From Chrysochromulina tobinii (Eukaryota; Haptophyta; Prymnesiales; Chrysochromulinaceae), in NCBI GenBank assembly GCA_001275005.1, contig JWZX01003333.1, positions 1 through 36,444 on the forward strand: 36,444 nucleotides of DNA, given 5' to 3'. Made by a program: the position numbers and the translations under genes. This document shows, piece by piece, positions 1-10,032 of the stretch; the stretch's first letter is position 1; the number at the start of each line of letters is the position of its first letter. The notes under the pieces were generated by a model. It searched no databases, had not been told where the DNA came from, and was given only the letters and a program-made list of their open reading frames with translations.

Positions 1-1
1 A

Positions 2-62
2 ATTGACGAAACCCAGATCGGGTAGCAATTGACGAAACCTGCCCGCGGTGATTGACGAAACC
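2..62. repeat. Three spaced copies of a 12-bp repeat at the element's left end
   Basis: ATTGACGAAACC occurs at 2-13, 28-39 and 51-62, with start-to-start spacings of 26 and 23 bp. On the coding strand it reads GGTTTCGTCAAT and lies downstream of the recombinase gene. Because the window starts here the array may continue outside. It probably belongs to the retroelement's 3' untranslated or terminal region; no copy was seen near the gag end. Confidence 0.7.
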
Positions 63-220
63 TTGGTCGTGGCCATGATGAGAACCCCATGCGTAGCGGG
101 GGGCTCGTAGAGCCCGCCCTCATCAAGGGCCATCTCCCGTCCCGCGAAGCGCGTCCCCACTCCTCAGCTCTCGAGCTGACCGTCCCTGTGCGTGAGTCGG
201 TTCCTTCCGGCAGCGGGTCG

Positions 221-1742
221 CTACCGGAATGATGCCGGCTGCACCCAACCCTTGCACAGGGTTTCCAAGTCCGCCCCGGCGGCGTCGCCCACTGCGGCGG
301 AGCCACTGAGGTGGGCCTCGGCTAGGGCTCGCTGGTAGATGAATGCTATGTCCGAGTGCCAGCGCCCCCTCTGGGTGATGATCCTCTCGGCGTCAGCCTT
401 GAAGACGTCGCGCCAGTCCGTGGCGCCCCCGATCCTGAAGCTGCTGGCCCCGAATTCGTACGGTTCGAGGCCCAGCGCCCTCGCCATGGCCTGCGCCAGC
501 TGGCGCGTGTCGATCGTGTTCCACCCCGCGCCGCTCCGGCTGAGGAAGAAGGGTTTGTCGGTGAGGGCTCCCTCCACGCGTCCCAGGGTGGGCGGCTCGG
601 TGCCGCTGCTTGCCCGCCATGCCAGAACGACCGCGTCGTATGTGCACAGCGGGTCCGACCCGATTGCTCCCCCCGCCTGCCGGCGTCGCACCGCCATGGG
701 GCAGACGCGCCGACGAGCCACTACGTCCTTGATCGGGACGACGTCCCACGTGAGCCAGGGGAGGTGGTTGCTATCCGCGCATGGCGCCTTGAACTCGATG
801 ACGCCGAAGGAGGCGTCTCGGGTCGCGTCCCATTGCTTGCCCTCGACCACACCGAGCTCGCCTCCGCGAAGGAGGAGGTTGTGGGCGACTAGCGCCGCTG
901 CCCATTCGATCATGCCACGGGCTGACGACCGATCGTATCCTATCGCCGCCAGGCTGCGCAGCATTGCGGCCCGAATGCCGCGCTTGAGCCGGCGCGTCCC
1001 TGGTGGGGCCTGCAGCTGTCGCGCGCGCTTGGAGGCTGCGGGCGCCAGCATGTTGACCTGCTGCATCGTGACCACGTAGTGGGCTTCGCAGCTCCGTAGT
1101 ATCTTGATGGCGGACACGTACCCGTCCACCGTGTCGCTGTTGAGTGGGGTGCCGAGACGGTGCCGCTGCCGCGACCCCTTGCGCCTGATGTATTCGGCGA
1201 AGAGGTCGAGCGTGTCCTGGTTGTAGCGCGCCGCGAGCATGTCCGCAGCGTGCTCCAACGGCATGAAGGGCGTCCTCCCGGTGGCCCGGAGAAAGTCTCG
1301 GAACCACTCGAGAGCGGTGCCCAGCCTGTTGCAATCCCAAGTCTCTCGCACCCGTTTTGGTAAGGCTCTTGCGGAGGTCCGCTAGTAGCTCTCCTCCTCC
1401 CGGCTCGGCTGCCCCGCTGATAAAACCGTCGGCAATCGCTGCTCCGAGTTCGCCCAGCATGCCGCACTCGCTCGCGAGCTGCTCAACCCGTTGCATTTGC
1501 AGTGCGAATGCGACGCTCCAGCCCGTTTGCACCGTAATCACCGGCCGCGTCGTTGCGGCTGGTTGTCGTGGCGCCGTCCGCGGTGTCCCTGATCCCAATC
1601 CCAAAATATGCGCTTTGAGCTGTGCTTCGCCGCTCCCTCGATGGCCGCGCGCGTCCTCGCGGTCGCGGTCGGCCTTCGAAGGTGGCTGCCCGTTGCGCAG
1701 CGCCCTGTGTCCCCGCTGAAGCTCCTCGCGCAGCTGGTTCAC
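221..1742 (-). CDS. Tyrosine recombinase of the retroelement (one frame break)
   Basis: The C-terminal 376 residues (1351 down to 221) carry tyrosine recombinase motifs: box-I arginine in LLLRGGEL (about residue 162), SFRIGGAT with the second arginine (306), GRW (329-331) and the nucleophile tyrosine in AFIYQRA (339). The usual histidine of the HxxR motif is serine (S303). An N-terminal region in another frame (1742 down to about 1350) joins to it if one base of the AAAA run near 1353-1358 is removed, giving about 510 residues. That N-terminal frame is the same as the RT frame upstream, after two stop codons. Role: DNA integration of the element's cDNA in place of an integrase. The frame break is probably a homopolymer indel. 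Confidence 0.8.
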
Positions 1743-1868
1743 CAGGGACGAGCCCGTCGAGACCAGTCGTCTGTTACGTGAGCCTGCGTGGGCGCGTGAT
1801 TCGGTCAGTCTCCGTCAGTCCCCGTAGGGCAGCGCGCGCTGCTGGCGTGCTGCTGCTGCGTGCTGTTG

Positions 1869-4800
1869 CTATCCCCTTCCCTCCTCGGGCGGATCGCCGC
1901 GAGTGAGTGCTCCCGTTCCAAGCGCTACCGCCCGACGCAGCGCCTCCCACATCTCCGGTGTGATGTGGGCGCGTCTGACGCTCAGGCTCGCCGCCTCCGC
2001 GTCTGCAACCACCGCTGCCGGAATGCGCCAGCCGGCGCCGTCAGCCAGTGCGGTGGGGTGGCTCAGTCTGTCCGCGTCCACGTTCAGCTCGCGCGGCACC
2101 GCCACTCCCAGCCACAGCGTCGTCAGTTGACCCGCCTCGCGCAAGATGCTGCGCATCTGCGCCGTGGGGCTCGTCGCTGCGTTGAGGGCGGCCGCTGCCG
2201 GCGCGCAGTCACCGATGGCCGTGATCGCCGTCGCCCTGCGTCCTCTCTCGCTCGCTACTGCGTCGGCTACGGCGATGATGCCGAATAGCTCTGCTGCCGG
2301 CATCGAGAGTGACCCCCCTCCTGTTGGCACTGTCCCCGTCTCGGCCGCTCTGTCGAGCGCGGCCTGGATGTCCGCCGGCCACTTCTCAGAGACCAGCCAG
2401 ACTTCCCCGGGGCTGTTTGCGTCGAAGAGATATCCCCCGACCCCGTCGATGCCACTGGCGTCCGTGGTCACCGTATCCATTCCGAGCTCATCAAGTGCAG
2501 GGAATGACAGCTCGGGTGCGAGCGCCACCCCGACGTTGAGCTCGAGTAGCTCGGCTGCCACAGCCAGTAGCCCCAGCCAGTCGGTCTGCGCACTGCTACC
2601 TGTGCGTAGACGCATGCGGCGGAGGCGACGTCGCCGCCCGCCCGCTTGCCACGACGCCTTGGTGATGGCGTACCCTCCGTGTAGCACGGACTTGAGCTCT
2701 GGGAGAATCTGGGAGATGTTGACCAGCCGCCCTACCAGCGTCTCGGCGCGATCTCGGTCCACCTCGAGCGCCTCACGAGCTGCCTCTGCCTGCTTGGCCA
2801 GATCTGCCAGCATGGATGCCCGCTTGAGCGGCGGGCAGTCGATCCGCCTGGCCGCCCGGTCGATGCGCAGACCGAGCCCGATGACGGGGTCGCCCGCTAC
2901 CACCTTGTGGGGCGCCGCGTCGAGGCCTACGTCCCTGAGCCCCGCGACGGTGAGCTGCGCGTGTACGTACACGCGTGTGCTCGGGCTCGCCGCGGTTCCT
3001 CCCTCGGACCGGACCTGCTCCGGGCCGATGCTGATCCCTCGTACCTCGTCCGGCTCTGTCACCGGGTCGTCGAGTGCTGTGCCCATGAAATCATCAATGT
3101 ACACTTGCAGGTGACTGGGCATCGCCTGCACGTGTGCATTGGGTAGCTCCCCGCGAGCCTGGGCGGCGCGACGCTCGCTCATCCAGCGGCGAGCCGCCGG
3201 TGGCGGTGGCTGTGCCTCGTCGAACGCCGCCTGTTTCGTCCTAATGTGGGCCACGACCATGGTCGAGATGCGCTCGAACCTGTTGGGGGCGAAGGAGCCT
3301 CCGAACGCCGTCCGTCGGTCGACACAGATGCCTGCGCTGCCCTCTGCGTCCCACCACAAGAAGCACTGTTGCCACAGGTCCGCCTCTTGCGTGGGGCAGT
3401 ATCTATAGGCGGATTGGGCGTCTACCACGTACGAGCCCACTCGCGTTGCGTCGTCGCCAGCCGTGTCGCATATAGCTATCCCCCTCCCAAATTGCTGCAC
3501 CGTCGGCAGCTCCACCCAGCACTCGTGGTCGGGAACGCCGGCGTTCACCGACCGATCCCCGCCGTTGCTGCTGTCCTGGGTGACGCGCGGCTTCGGGTAG
3601 AGCTCGAGTGTAGGTTCTCCGCCACTCTCGCTCGGCACCAGCCTCGACCGTTCCTGCATGACGACGTTCCTCGGTAGGAGGCGGCACGGGACAAAAGGCA
3701 GGTGGCGGATCGGCTGATCTACCCACTGCTCCGCGATATCCGTCGCGACCGCCCGCTCGGCTGCGTCCACGTTCTCGATGAGCCCCAGGTGGTGGAATGC
3801 CAACACCGTGTCGAGCGGACAGTCTGAGCGTGACTCTATCCCGCCCTCGCCGACCTGGCTCACGATGTCACGATCGTGCCAGTCTAGCGCGGCTGCCACC
3901 GCCCGAAATGCGGCGCGGTCGATTTGCTTCCCCCCCTTGAACGTCGTGTGCCTCGTCGAGGGCGTCACCAGCTTGCAGTCAAGGGGGTCGGAGCAGTTCC
4001 AGACCACTCCCTGTGCCCACGTCCGCATCTGCTCTTGCCCGATGGTTCGAGTGGGGACCGCCGGTGGTGTGCGGCCCTCTTTTAGAGCTTTGGCCGCCCT
4101 GTCTGCGAGCTGTAGCCACGGCGTCACGATCCCGTCGTACACACCATCGAGGTACAGCTCCCCGATTGCGATGCTGCCCGCCCGTATGCGCTCTGCGCGT
4201 TCCACCGCGTGCTCTTCAGCTCCTGGCTGCGGCGGGCGCATGTGCGGCCTTGGCTTCCCCTTCGGCTTGCTTGGCGCTTGCGCTGGCCAGTGCATGCCCA
4301 CGGGGAACGCCTCGTGCCGGAGGCTCTCCAGCGATGCCGGCCTGCGGTTGCGCATAGACGCAAAGCGCGGTGGGCGGTGCCTGGCTTCCTCGCACGCTCG
4401 TGCGACCCCTGGACCCAGCCGCGGTCCGTCTGCCACGCGGCCGCCCCCGAGTGCCGCCGCTGCTCCCCTGCTGAGCTGGTGCTGCCCCTCCTCTTCCCTG
4501 CGCTCGCGTGCTCTCGCCGTCAGCGCGGATGCCAAGAAGGCGTTCATCGCGAGCGGGTAGGCGGCTGATGCCGCTGAGAGCGAGGATCCGTCGGCTGCCC
4601 GGCCGTGAGCCCGTCCGTCGTGCGCTGTCGCGCCGTGGTCGCACGGACGTTGGCGCAGCGGTGCCAGCAGCCCCTCGAGGTCCGATGAGTACGCGACCGT
4701 CGTCCATTTCTGCGTGGTGGCCCCAAATGCACACTGCGCAAACGTGGCTTCGCGCGCCCCTGCTGCTCCAGCGATCGCGGTCGCCACCGCCGGCTGTAGC

Positions 4801-6350
4801 CACAGCGGTGCGTGATCCGCGTGTTTCTCCCAAAAGGCCGGCGATCGTCGGTCGCCCCGATCCGCAGGATTCTCGATCACCCACGAGGCGCCCGCCGCAT
4901 GCGCTGCCGCCACCAGATCCGCCGTGAACTGTGCAAGTTCATTGTGCTTCCCCAAGTACCTCGCCCACTCGCTCGGCGTGTTCTGCAGACCAAGGGGCTG
5001 CCGCCGCGAGCGCAGCTGCGGCCGGTGAGCTATCGAGTAGCTCTGGCAAGGCGTGGCGATGAACACAGACGTGAAATCGCCGCGCCGCACCGCGTCAAGC
5101 AGGTGGCGGCGTGGCTGTGGCCTGAGCACGTTGTGTTGTTCACCGCCCTGCTTCGTGTCGATCGCCACCACGTGGAGCCCTCGAGCTCTCAGGTGTGCAG
5201 CGAGGTCCCGTTCGCTCCCCGGTCCGGCGAACACGATGAGCACCTTTGCCCATCCCGTGTCAGTCGTGTCGACTTGATCCGTGCTCGCCTCGCTCGTCGC
5301 GCTGTCATCGCTTGCCTCGCTCTGGTCGCTATCCCGTTGGCTGTCCTCTGCGTCTCCAACCCGGTCCATCATCCCCGCCGCCGCCGCCATCATCCCCGCC
5401 GCCGCCGCCCCGGCTCCAGCGGTCACGGACTCGCCCCCAGCTAAGGAGAAGAATCTTGAACCGGTGCTGAGAGCGGGCGGCTGCGACGGTGATGAGGGCG
5501 GCAAGGCAACAGCGAGCTGACTGGCCACGTCGTCCGCTTGCGCGCACCTGGTGGAGATCCAGCTGGCAATCGCGTCACCGTGGCAGCGGCTGGGGCTGCA
5601 CCCGCAGCGTAGCCACAGCGTCTCCCCCTTGCGCGCCCGCTCGGCCAGCCAGCTGAGCGCCAGCAGTCGGCTCTGTGGCGGCGTCCGAGTGCTCTTGGCG
5701 TGTGGCGGGGGCAGTCCTCTGGTGCGTGCGATCTGCTCTGGCGTCGACGCGCCTCGTAGCAGTTCCCCATATCCGTCGACCACCGCGTCCCGTTGGGCTT
5801 CACCGTGCATGAGCAGCGGGTTGCCGAACACTCCCATTTGATCTCCAGATCGCCGAATGTCGATCTCCCCAGTCACAAAAGCGTCGCCTGGTCCCAGTAC
5901 GACCACGCGACCGGCGGATGTGAGTGCCGTCTCGCTTGTATTCGCCGCGGCCGGCGGCGCGGCTATCGTTTCGTGCCTCGCCTCGGCGCGTATGCTTGTG
6001 CCCGCGCCGACGTGTGGCGGTTTGACCACTGAGATGGTGGCCTCGACCAACACGGCTGCAAAGGCGACGCGCGGAGGTTGCCTCCTGCGACGATCCAACC
6101 CCCCAAGTGCTTGCCCAGCTGGCTCGACCCTGCGCTTGTCCCCGGCTTCCGCTGTTGATGTGTTAGCTCGTTGCCCAGCGGCCTCTTCTGCTGGCTCAGC
6201 CCTGTTACCGCTCGACCCCGTTGAGGTCGACGGCTCGCCTTCGCCCGCAGCGTGTCGCCGCTCCCTGTCCAGGTACGCGTCGAGTCGTGCCTCGAAGCCA
6301 CCCTCCTGACCCAGCCCCGGCAGCGGATCGCTGCCTGGGCTGGCAATTTC
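1869..6350 (-). CDS. Retroelement polyprotein: DUF4326-like, C5-methyltransferase-like, reverse transcriptase, RNase H
   Basis: The open frame begins right after a TGA at 6351-6353 and runs about 1490 codons; the first residues (EIASPGSDPLPG) have no early ATG. Counting from a TTG at 6098: DUF4326-like region 91-182 (GNPLLMHG, then CGCSPSRCHGD); methyltransferase-like Rossmann region 285-480 with C5-type signatures ATPCQSYS (348-355) and WVIENPAD (406-413); reverse transcriptase about 820-1100 with VDAQSAYRY, FGGSFAPNRF and the catalytic YIDDF (1000-1004); RNase H-like region 1208-1345 with TTDASG, AAELFG, GDCAPAAAALN and LNVDADRLS. DIRS elements often encode a methyltransferase, but usually an adenine type placed near or after the RT; here it is cytosine-like and N-terminal. 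The shared frame with gag suggests a gag-pol readthrough product. Confidence 0.85.
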   Translation of the reverse strand, partial: EIASPGSDPLPGLGQEGGFEARLDAYLDRERRHAAGEGEPSTSTGSSGNRAEPAEEAAGQRANTSTAEAGDKRRVEPAGQALGGLDRRRRQPPRVAFAAVLVEATISVVKPPHVGAGTSIRAEARHETIAAPPAAANTSETALTSAGRVVVLGPGDAFVTGEIDIRRSGDQMGVFGNPLLMHGEAQRDAVVDGYGELLRGASTPEQIARTRGLPPPHAKSTRTPPQSRLLALSWLAERARKGETLWLRCGCSPSRCHGDAIASWISTRCAQADDVASQLAVALPPSSPSQPPALSTGSRFFSLAGGESVTAGAGAAAAGMMAAAAGMMDRVGDAEDSQRDSDQSEASDDSATSEASTDQVDTTDTGWAKVLIVFAGPGSERDLAAHLRARGLHVVAIDTKQGGEQHNVLRPQPRRHLLDAVRRGDFTSVFIATPCQSYSIAHRPQLRSRRQPLGLQNTPSEWARYLGKHNELAQFTADLVAAAHAAGASWVIENPADRGDRRSPAFWEKHADHAPLWLQPAVATAIAGAAGAREATFAQCAFGATTQKWTTVAYSSDLEGLLAPLRQRPCDHGATAHDGRAHGRAADGSSLSAASAAYPLAMNAFLASALTARARERREEEGQHQLSRGAAAALGGGRVADGPRLGPGVARACEEARHRPPRFASMRNRRPASLESLRHEAFPVGMHWPAQAPSKPKGKPRPHMRPPQPGAEEHAVERAERIRAGSIAIGELYLDGVYDGIVTPWLQLADRAAKALKEGRTPPAVPTRTIGQEQMRTWAQGVVWNCSDPLDCKLVTPSTRHTTFKGGKQIDRAAFRAVAAALDWHDRDIVSQVGEGGIESRSDCPLDTVLAFHHLGLIENVDAAERAVATDIAEQWVDQPIRHLPFVPCRLLPRNVVMQERSRLVPSESGGEPTLELYPKPRVTQDSSNGGDRSVNAGVPDHECWVELPTVQQFGRGIAICDTAGDDATRVGSYVVDAQSAYRYCPTQEADLWQQCFLWWDAEGSAGICVDRRTAFGGSFAPNRFERISTMVVAHIRTKQAAFDEAQPPPPAARRWMSERRAAQARGELPNAHVQAMPSHLQVYIDDFMGTALDDPVTEPDEVRGISIGPEQVRSEGGTAASPSTRVYVHAQLTVAGLRDVGLDAAPHKVVAGDPVIGLGLRIDRAARRIDCPPLKRASMLADLAKQAEAAREALEVDRDRAETLVGRLVNISQILPELKSVLHGGYAITKASWQAGGRRRRLRRMRLRTGSSAQTDWLGLLAVAAELLELNVGVALAPELSFPALDELGMDTVTTDASGIDGVGGYLFDANSPGEVWLVSEKWPADIQAALDRAAETGTVPTGGGSLSMPAAELFGIIAVADAVASERGRRATAITAIGDCAPAAAALNAATSPTAQMRSILREAGQLTTLWLGVAVPRELNVDADRLSHPTALADGAGWRIPAAVVADAEAASLSVRRAHITPEMWEALRRAVALGTGALTRGDPPEEGRG

Positions 6351-9300
6351 TCAGATCTTGGCCTGTAGCGAGGCGACGCACGCTGCCCTTACCTTGTCCA
6401 GTGTGCCAGGCGGTACCGCCGGTGCTCCCCCGGCCTTTTTGGCCATGTCCGCCTGTGTCGTGCACGAGCGGCATGGTGGCGAGCCGATCGCTCCGCCCTT
6501 GCAGCCGCACGCGAATGCCGCGAATGCGCACGGCAGTTGGGCGTTCGAGAGGGTCGGGTGTGCTAGCCGGAGGAGATAGTCGAAGTGCTCGACCGCTCCC
6601 AGCCTCTTCGTCTTCTTGTCGATCAGCATCGTGATGCTGTTCGCCGCGAACGAAGGGACCCACGCGCGTCCGGCCGCTGCCGCCGCTGCTGCCGCCGCCG
6701 CTGATGTCGCGGCAGCTGCCGCCGCCGCCGCCGCCGTCCCGGCCGTCGTCGTCGACGTTGCCGCCGGTGTCCCCCCTGCCTTGGCCGCCTCGAGCTTGGC
6801 TGCGTATTCAAGCCGTCGCCGTTCCCCACGTGGTACCTTGGCGTCGCCCTCGGCGGTGATCACCGGCGCCTTGTGCTTGTTTCCCGCGGCCAGCGCCTCT
6901 GCTGCTGCTTGCTTGCCCGCGCGGGCCCCCGCCTCCTCCGAGTGCTCTTCACGACCGAGTGCCTCGAGCTTCTCGCGCATGTCGACCTCGATGAGCGATG
7001 CCCATCCAGTTTCGAGCACATTCGCGCGCGAGCGCTGGTGGCGTGCGCCGCGGTCCGCTCGCTGGAACAAGTCCTCAAAGAGCTCAGTCGCCTTGACGAC
7101 GGTGAGCTCTCCGAGTGCGTCTCGGGCGAGGTCGTGCATCCCGTAGTCCTCACGGGTGCCCCCGTCCTCACCGAGGGCCTTGACGCGGATCGCGAGGAGG
7201 ATCGTCCCGAGATGCATCATCGCAGTCTCGATGTCCGACGTCGCCTTCGGGCCGGTGGTTGTCCCCCAGTGGCCCGCTCCCGACTTCGAGCTCTTTGTGG
7301 CCCTGTTGTTGCTGGGTTTGGTGGACCCGAGCAGCTTGACAATCAGGGCGAAGTCGACAGACTTGCTCCCCCCCTCGACCTTCACCGCACCCGCGAGGGA
7401 TGATGTGAGGATGGCGAGAGAGAGTGCCTCGATCTCCCCCGTGCATTCCCCCGCCCGCTCCTCGGTGACGAGGCGTTCGATGAACGCCTCGATGAACGCG
7501 AGGAGCCCCTGTTGTGCCAGTAGAACCGGCGCTGCGATGGAACCTGCGAGGTCACAAGTGTGTTACCGCGTCAGCTTCCCCGACGACTGTGCGCGGCGGA
7601 TCGCTCGCGACAGTGTCGCCCCCGTTCGTCCCCGTCGCCCCGTGCGTCCCCTGTTGCTCCCGTTTCCCGATGGGCACGAGCCGGGTTTGGGTCGCTCTGG
7701 TCCAATCACTCCACGCGCCGTGCTGGGCGGTACGCTGCGACTGTCCCTTCGCTCCCCGCCCTCGTCTGCGCCCTGTTGGTTTGCTCCCCCGCGCTGTGTC
7801 TTGTGTGTGTGGGTGTGCGTGTTCGAGTGTGCGGCGCGCACCGTTGCCCGCGAGCGCGTCCTTGTACGAGCCGTCGGATGACATGAGCGCTCTCGCGGCG
7901 TCGCCGTACGAGGTGCCGACGATCCTTCGCGCCTCGTCGATCGGGTCGGCGCTGTGCTCCGCTGCTGCTTCTGCTTCCACGACCCCGGGCTCAGTCAGCT
8001 GCGTAATGATGGATGCCGCGCAAGAGAGCGCCGCCGTCGCCATCGAAGTACGCCGCACGAGCTTGACGCGAGCCGGATCGGCTTCGCTGCCCGCGTCCTT
8101 GAACGCGATCTTGTCCGGCTTGCCCGGCGAGATCTTTGTGTTCTGGTACGCCGTGATGATCTGGCGGAGCCTGTTGCCTGCTTCACGCCAGTCAGGTGGT
8201 GGTAGCTCAAAGTTGACGCCCGCTCCTTTGAGGATGATCGCGTAGTCTTCCCCGGCCGAGGTCGCCATCTCCTCGGCGGTGTCCCCTGCGAAGAGTGCGC
8301 CGGCTGGAGGCCTGCCCACCGCTGCCGCCATCGTGTCTGCCAGCAGCTGCAGCGTGGCGCCCCGTGCTTGTGCAATTTTCTCCCATGCTGCCCCCGGTGT
8401 CACCGTGCCGGTGTTCGCCGGCCTTAAAAAGGGCAGCGTCTCCGTCCACGCGGTCGTCGGTGGCCGTGGGGGCGGTGCTGTGCCCCTTGGTGCCGTTGGC
8501 GCCCCTCCCCCCAGTGCTGCCGCGGCGGCCGCCGCCGCCGCCGCTGTGGTTGCCGCCGCGATTGTTGCCGTGGTGGCCGCGGCCGCCGCGAGTGCCGCCG
8601 TGGCTGCCGCCGCTGTCGCGGACTTGGCCTCGGCCGATCCGATCGACTTCGCGAGCGCCTCGCCTACGCCAGACGGACCCAGCGTAACCCCCAGCAAGGA
8701 TGAAAGGCTCGCCGACATCTTGGCTGTGTCCCCGATGGTGGCTGAGTCAAGTGAGTCCACCAAGTCGCCGATGGCCGACTTGAGTGCCTCGGCCGCCCGG
8801 TAGAGCTGTGATTTTGGTTCGTCGTGTGTGCCCCCCGGGTCGCCCGCTCCGAGGTGTGCAAACACCACTGCGAGGGGCCGTTCGATAGCAGGATCCCCAG
8901 TGAGCCCAGCCACAAACCCCGCATAGTCGGTGACACCGGTATGCACCCCACGCGTTCCGATGTCGGAACCGATCGTCGTCAGAGCCGCGATGCGCATGAG
9001 CGCGTTCGGTCCGGTTGCCAGGTTGCCCAGTAGGATCTTTGCCGCGATTGCGACGGCTTCGGTCGGTACGCCGGCTGCCGCTTATGATCGGGCGGCGTGA
9101 TGTTCGTCCCAGCCCAGTGTTCCCAGATGTTTGGTCCCATGATTGCCTCGAGGTCGTTAAGCTTTCGCATGACCACGGTGCCTCCAATCTTCAATTGGAC
9201 TGCCTCGAGAGGGCCGGTGCTGAGCACGGGCTCGATGGTGACGCCCCAGCCCCATTCCTGTGGCCAGCGTCGCCGCCCGCGCTCCGCGTTTGAGCCCCGA

Positions 9301-9746
9301 GGTGATGCAGCCCACCATCGCTCTTATCGCTCCAGCTGTATTCATCGCTTCTTCTGTGAGCTCTTCCGTCGCCGAACTGTTGTCGGCCTTCGAGACGGTG
9401 ATCTTCAGGTTCTTCTGATCCCCGGTCTTGATGTTGGTGGGGATGTACCGCCAAGAATCGGTCCCGCCAAATCTCATCCAGACGATCGACCCCTTGAGGA
9501 GGTCTCTGGTTTCTCCCATTTTGGTGCTGTCAAATAATGCTGGCTTCGCGGGCGTGTCGCCCGCTGCCGGGTCCAGCACGAGGCCTGCCGCCTCGCGTGC
9601 CGTCCGACCCACTTCCTTGAGCATAGCCTTCCCGAAAAAAGAAGGAGAGGCTGCGCCCGCGCTGCCTGTCGCACGCTGTCAAGTGGCGACGAGCCCTTGA
9701 TCTTCGTGAGGGATGGGGATTTCGTTTCCACGTTCCAGACGTTCAC
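6351..9746 (-). CDS. Gag-like protein of the retroelement (two exons or two frames, broken)
   Basis: Three stretches look protein-coding. From 9746 the frame must change near 9640 (T6 run), near 9250 and near 9080 to keep a sensible product, then runs open as a 481-codon frame from 8997. From 7543 down to 6351 a second frame encodes a helical, Ala-rich region ending with cysteines (ACGCKGG, PPCRSC) and AACVASLQAKI. No known domain was recognised; position before the RT and the Cys/His-poor, Ala-rich make-up suit a gag-like structural protein. The two frames join exactly if 7544-7841 is removed as a GT-AG intron. The end is TGA 6351-6353, in the same frame as the RT. Start codon uncertain. Confidence 0.5.
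7544..7841 (-). other. Possible 298-nt intron within gag
   Basis: Donor GTGCGC at 7841, acceptor CTCGCAG ending at 7544 on the minus strand. Splicing joins AAC G to GT TCC and gives LAGN-GSIAAPVLLAQQG in one continuous frame, linking the two gag frames without any indel. The alternative is two separate ORFs or a decayed frame, since the upstream frame stays open to 7552 with a low-quality Arg/Gly/Thr tail. Confidence 0.4.
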
Positions 9747-10032
9747 AGCACCTGTGAGGGGGCCGGCTGTGATTGTGGTTTTTGCTTATCCCCTGGCTTA
9801 TACCCCGTATAGCTGTGACCTAGATCTGCTGGACCCAGTGTCGTGACCACGCCGTCGGCTCGACGCTCCCGGGGACACTTCACCCCCTCGGGCACAGCCC
9901 AAGGACCCACCCTGCGGCAAAAGATCGTCGAGGTGTCCGACTTTTTCATGTACATGTATAGTAACGTCCGAACATCGGGTCGCGTCGGACTCCGAGGATT
10001 TCCGGACGCCAGCTCTCCTGCGCGCCGACGAG
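9747..10032. other. Boundary region between retroelement and host gene
   Basis: Contains the undefined 5' end of the retroelement (its promoter and 5' untranslated part would lie here) and the upstream region of the BCH-domain gene. No terminal repeat, TATA box or other site was recognised by eye. Confidence 0.3.

Larger units (their letters stand above)
1..9746 (-). mobile_element. DIRS/Ngaro-like tyrosine-recombinase retroelement
   Basis: Minus-strand element read from right to left: gag-like gene, a polyprotein with reverse transcriptase and RNase H, then a tyrosine recombinase. RT plus tyrosine recombinase with no integrase or protease seen is the hallmark of the DIRS/Ngaro/PAT group, which integrates through a recombinase. 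The left end holds short repeats at 2-62; the element may run off the window. The right end is not defined: no matching terminal repeat was found by eye between 9746 and the host gene at 10033. Several single-base frame breaks mean this copy is either decaying or carries assembly indels. Confidence 0.82.

Noticed and set aside
339-1079. Plus-strand open frame opposite the recombinase
   Set aside because: Mirrors a well-motifed minus-strand gene; composition is Arg/Pro/Ser typical of GC-rich antisense frames.
2146-3114. Long plus-strand frame opposite the RT
   Set aside because: Antisense of the RT/RNase H region; Ser/Ala/Pro-rich with no domain.
7514-8245. Plus-strand frame opposite gag
   Set aside because: No recognisable motif; the minus-strand frame is consistent with the element's gene order.
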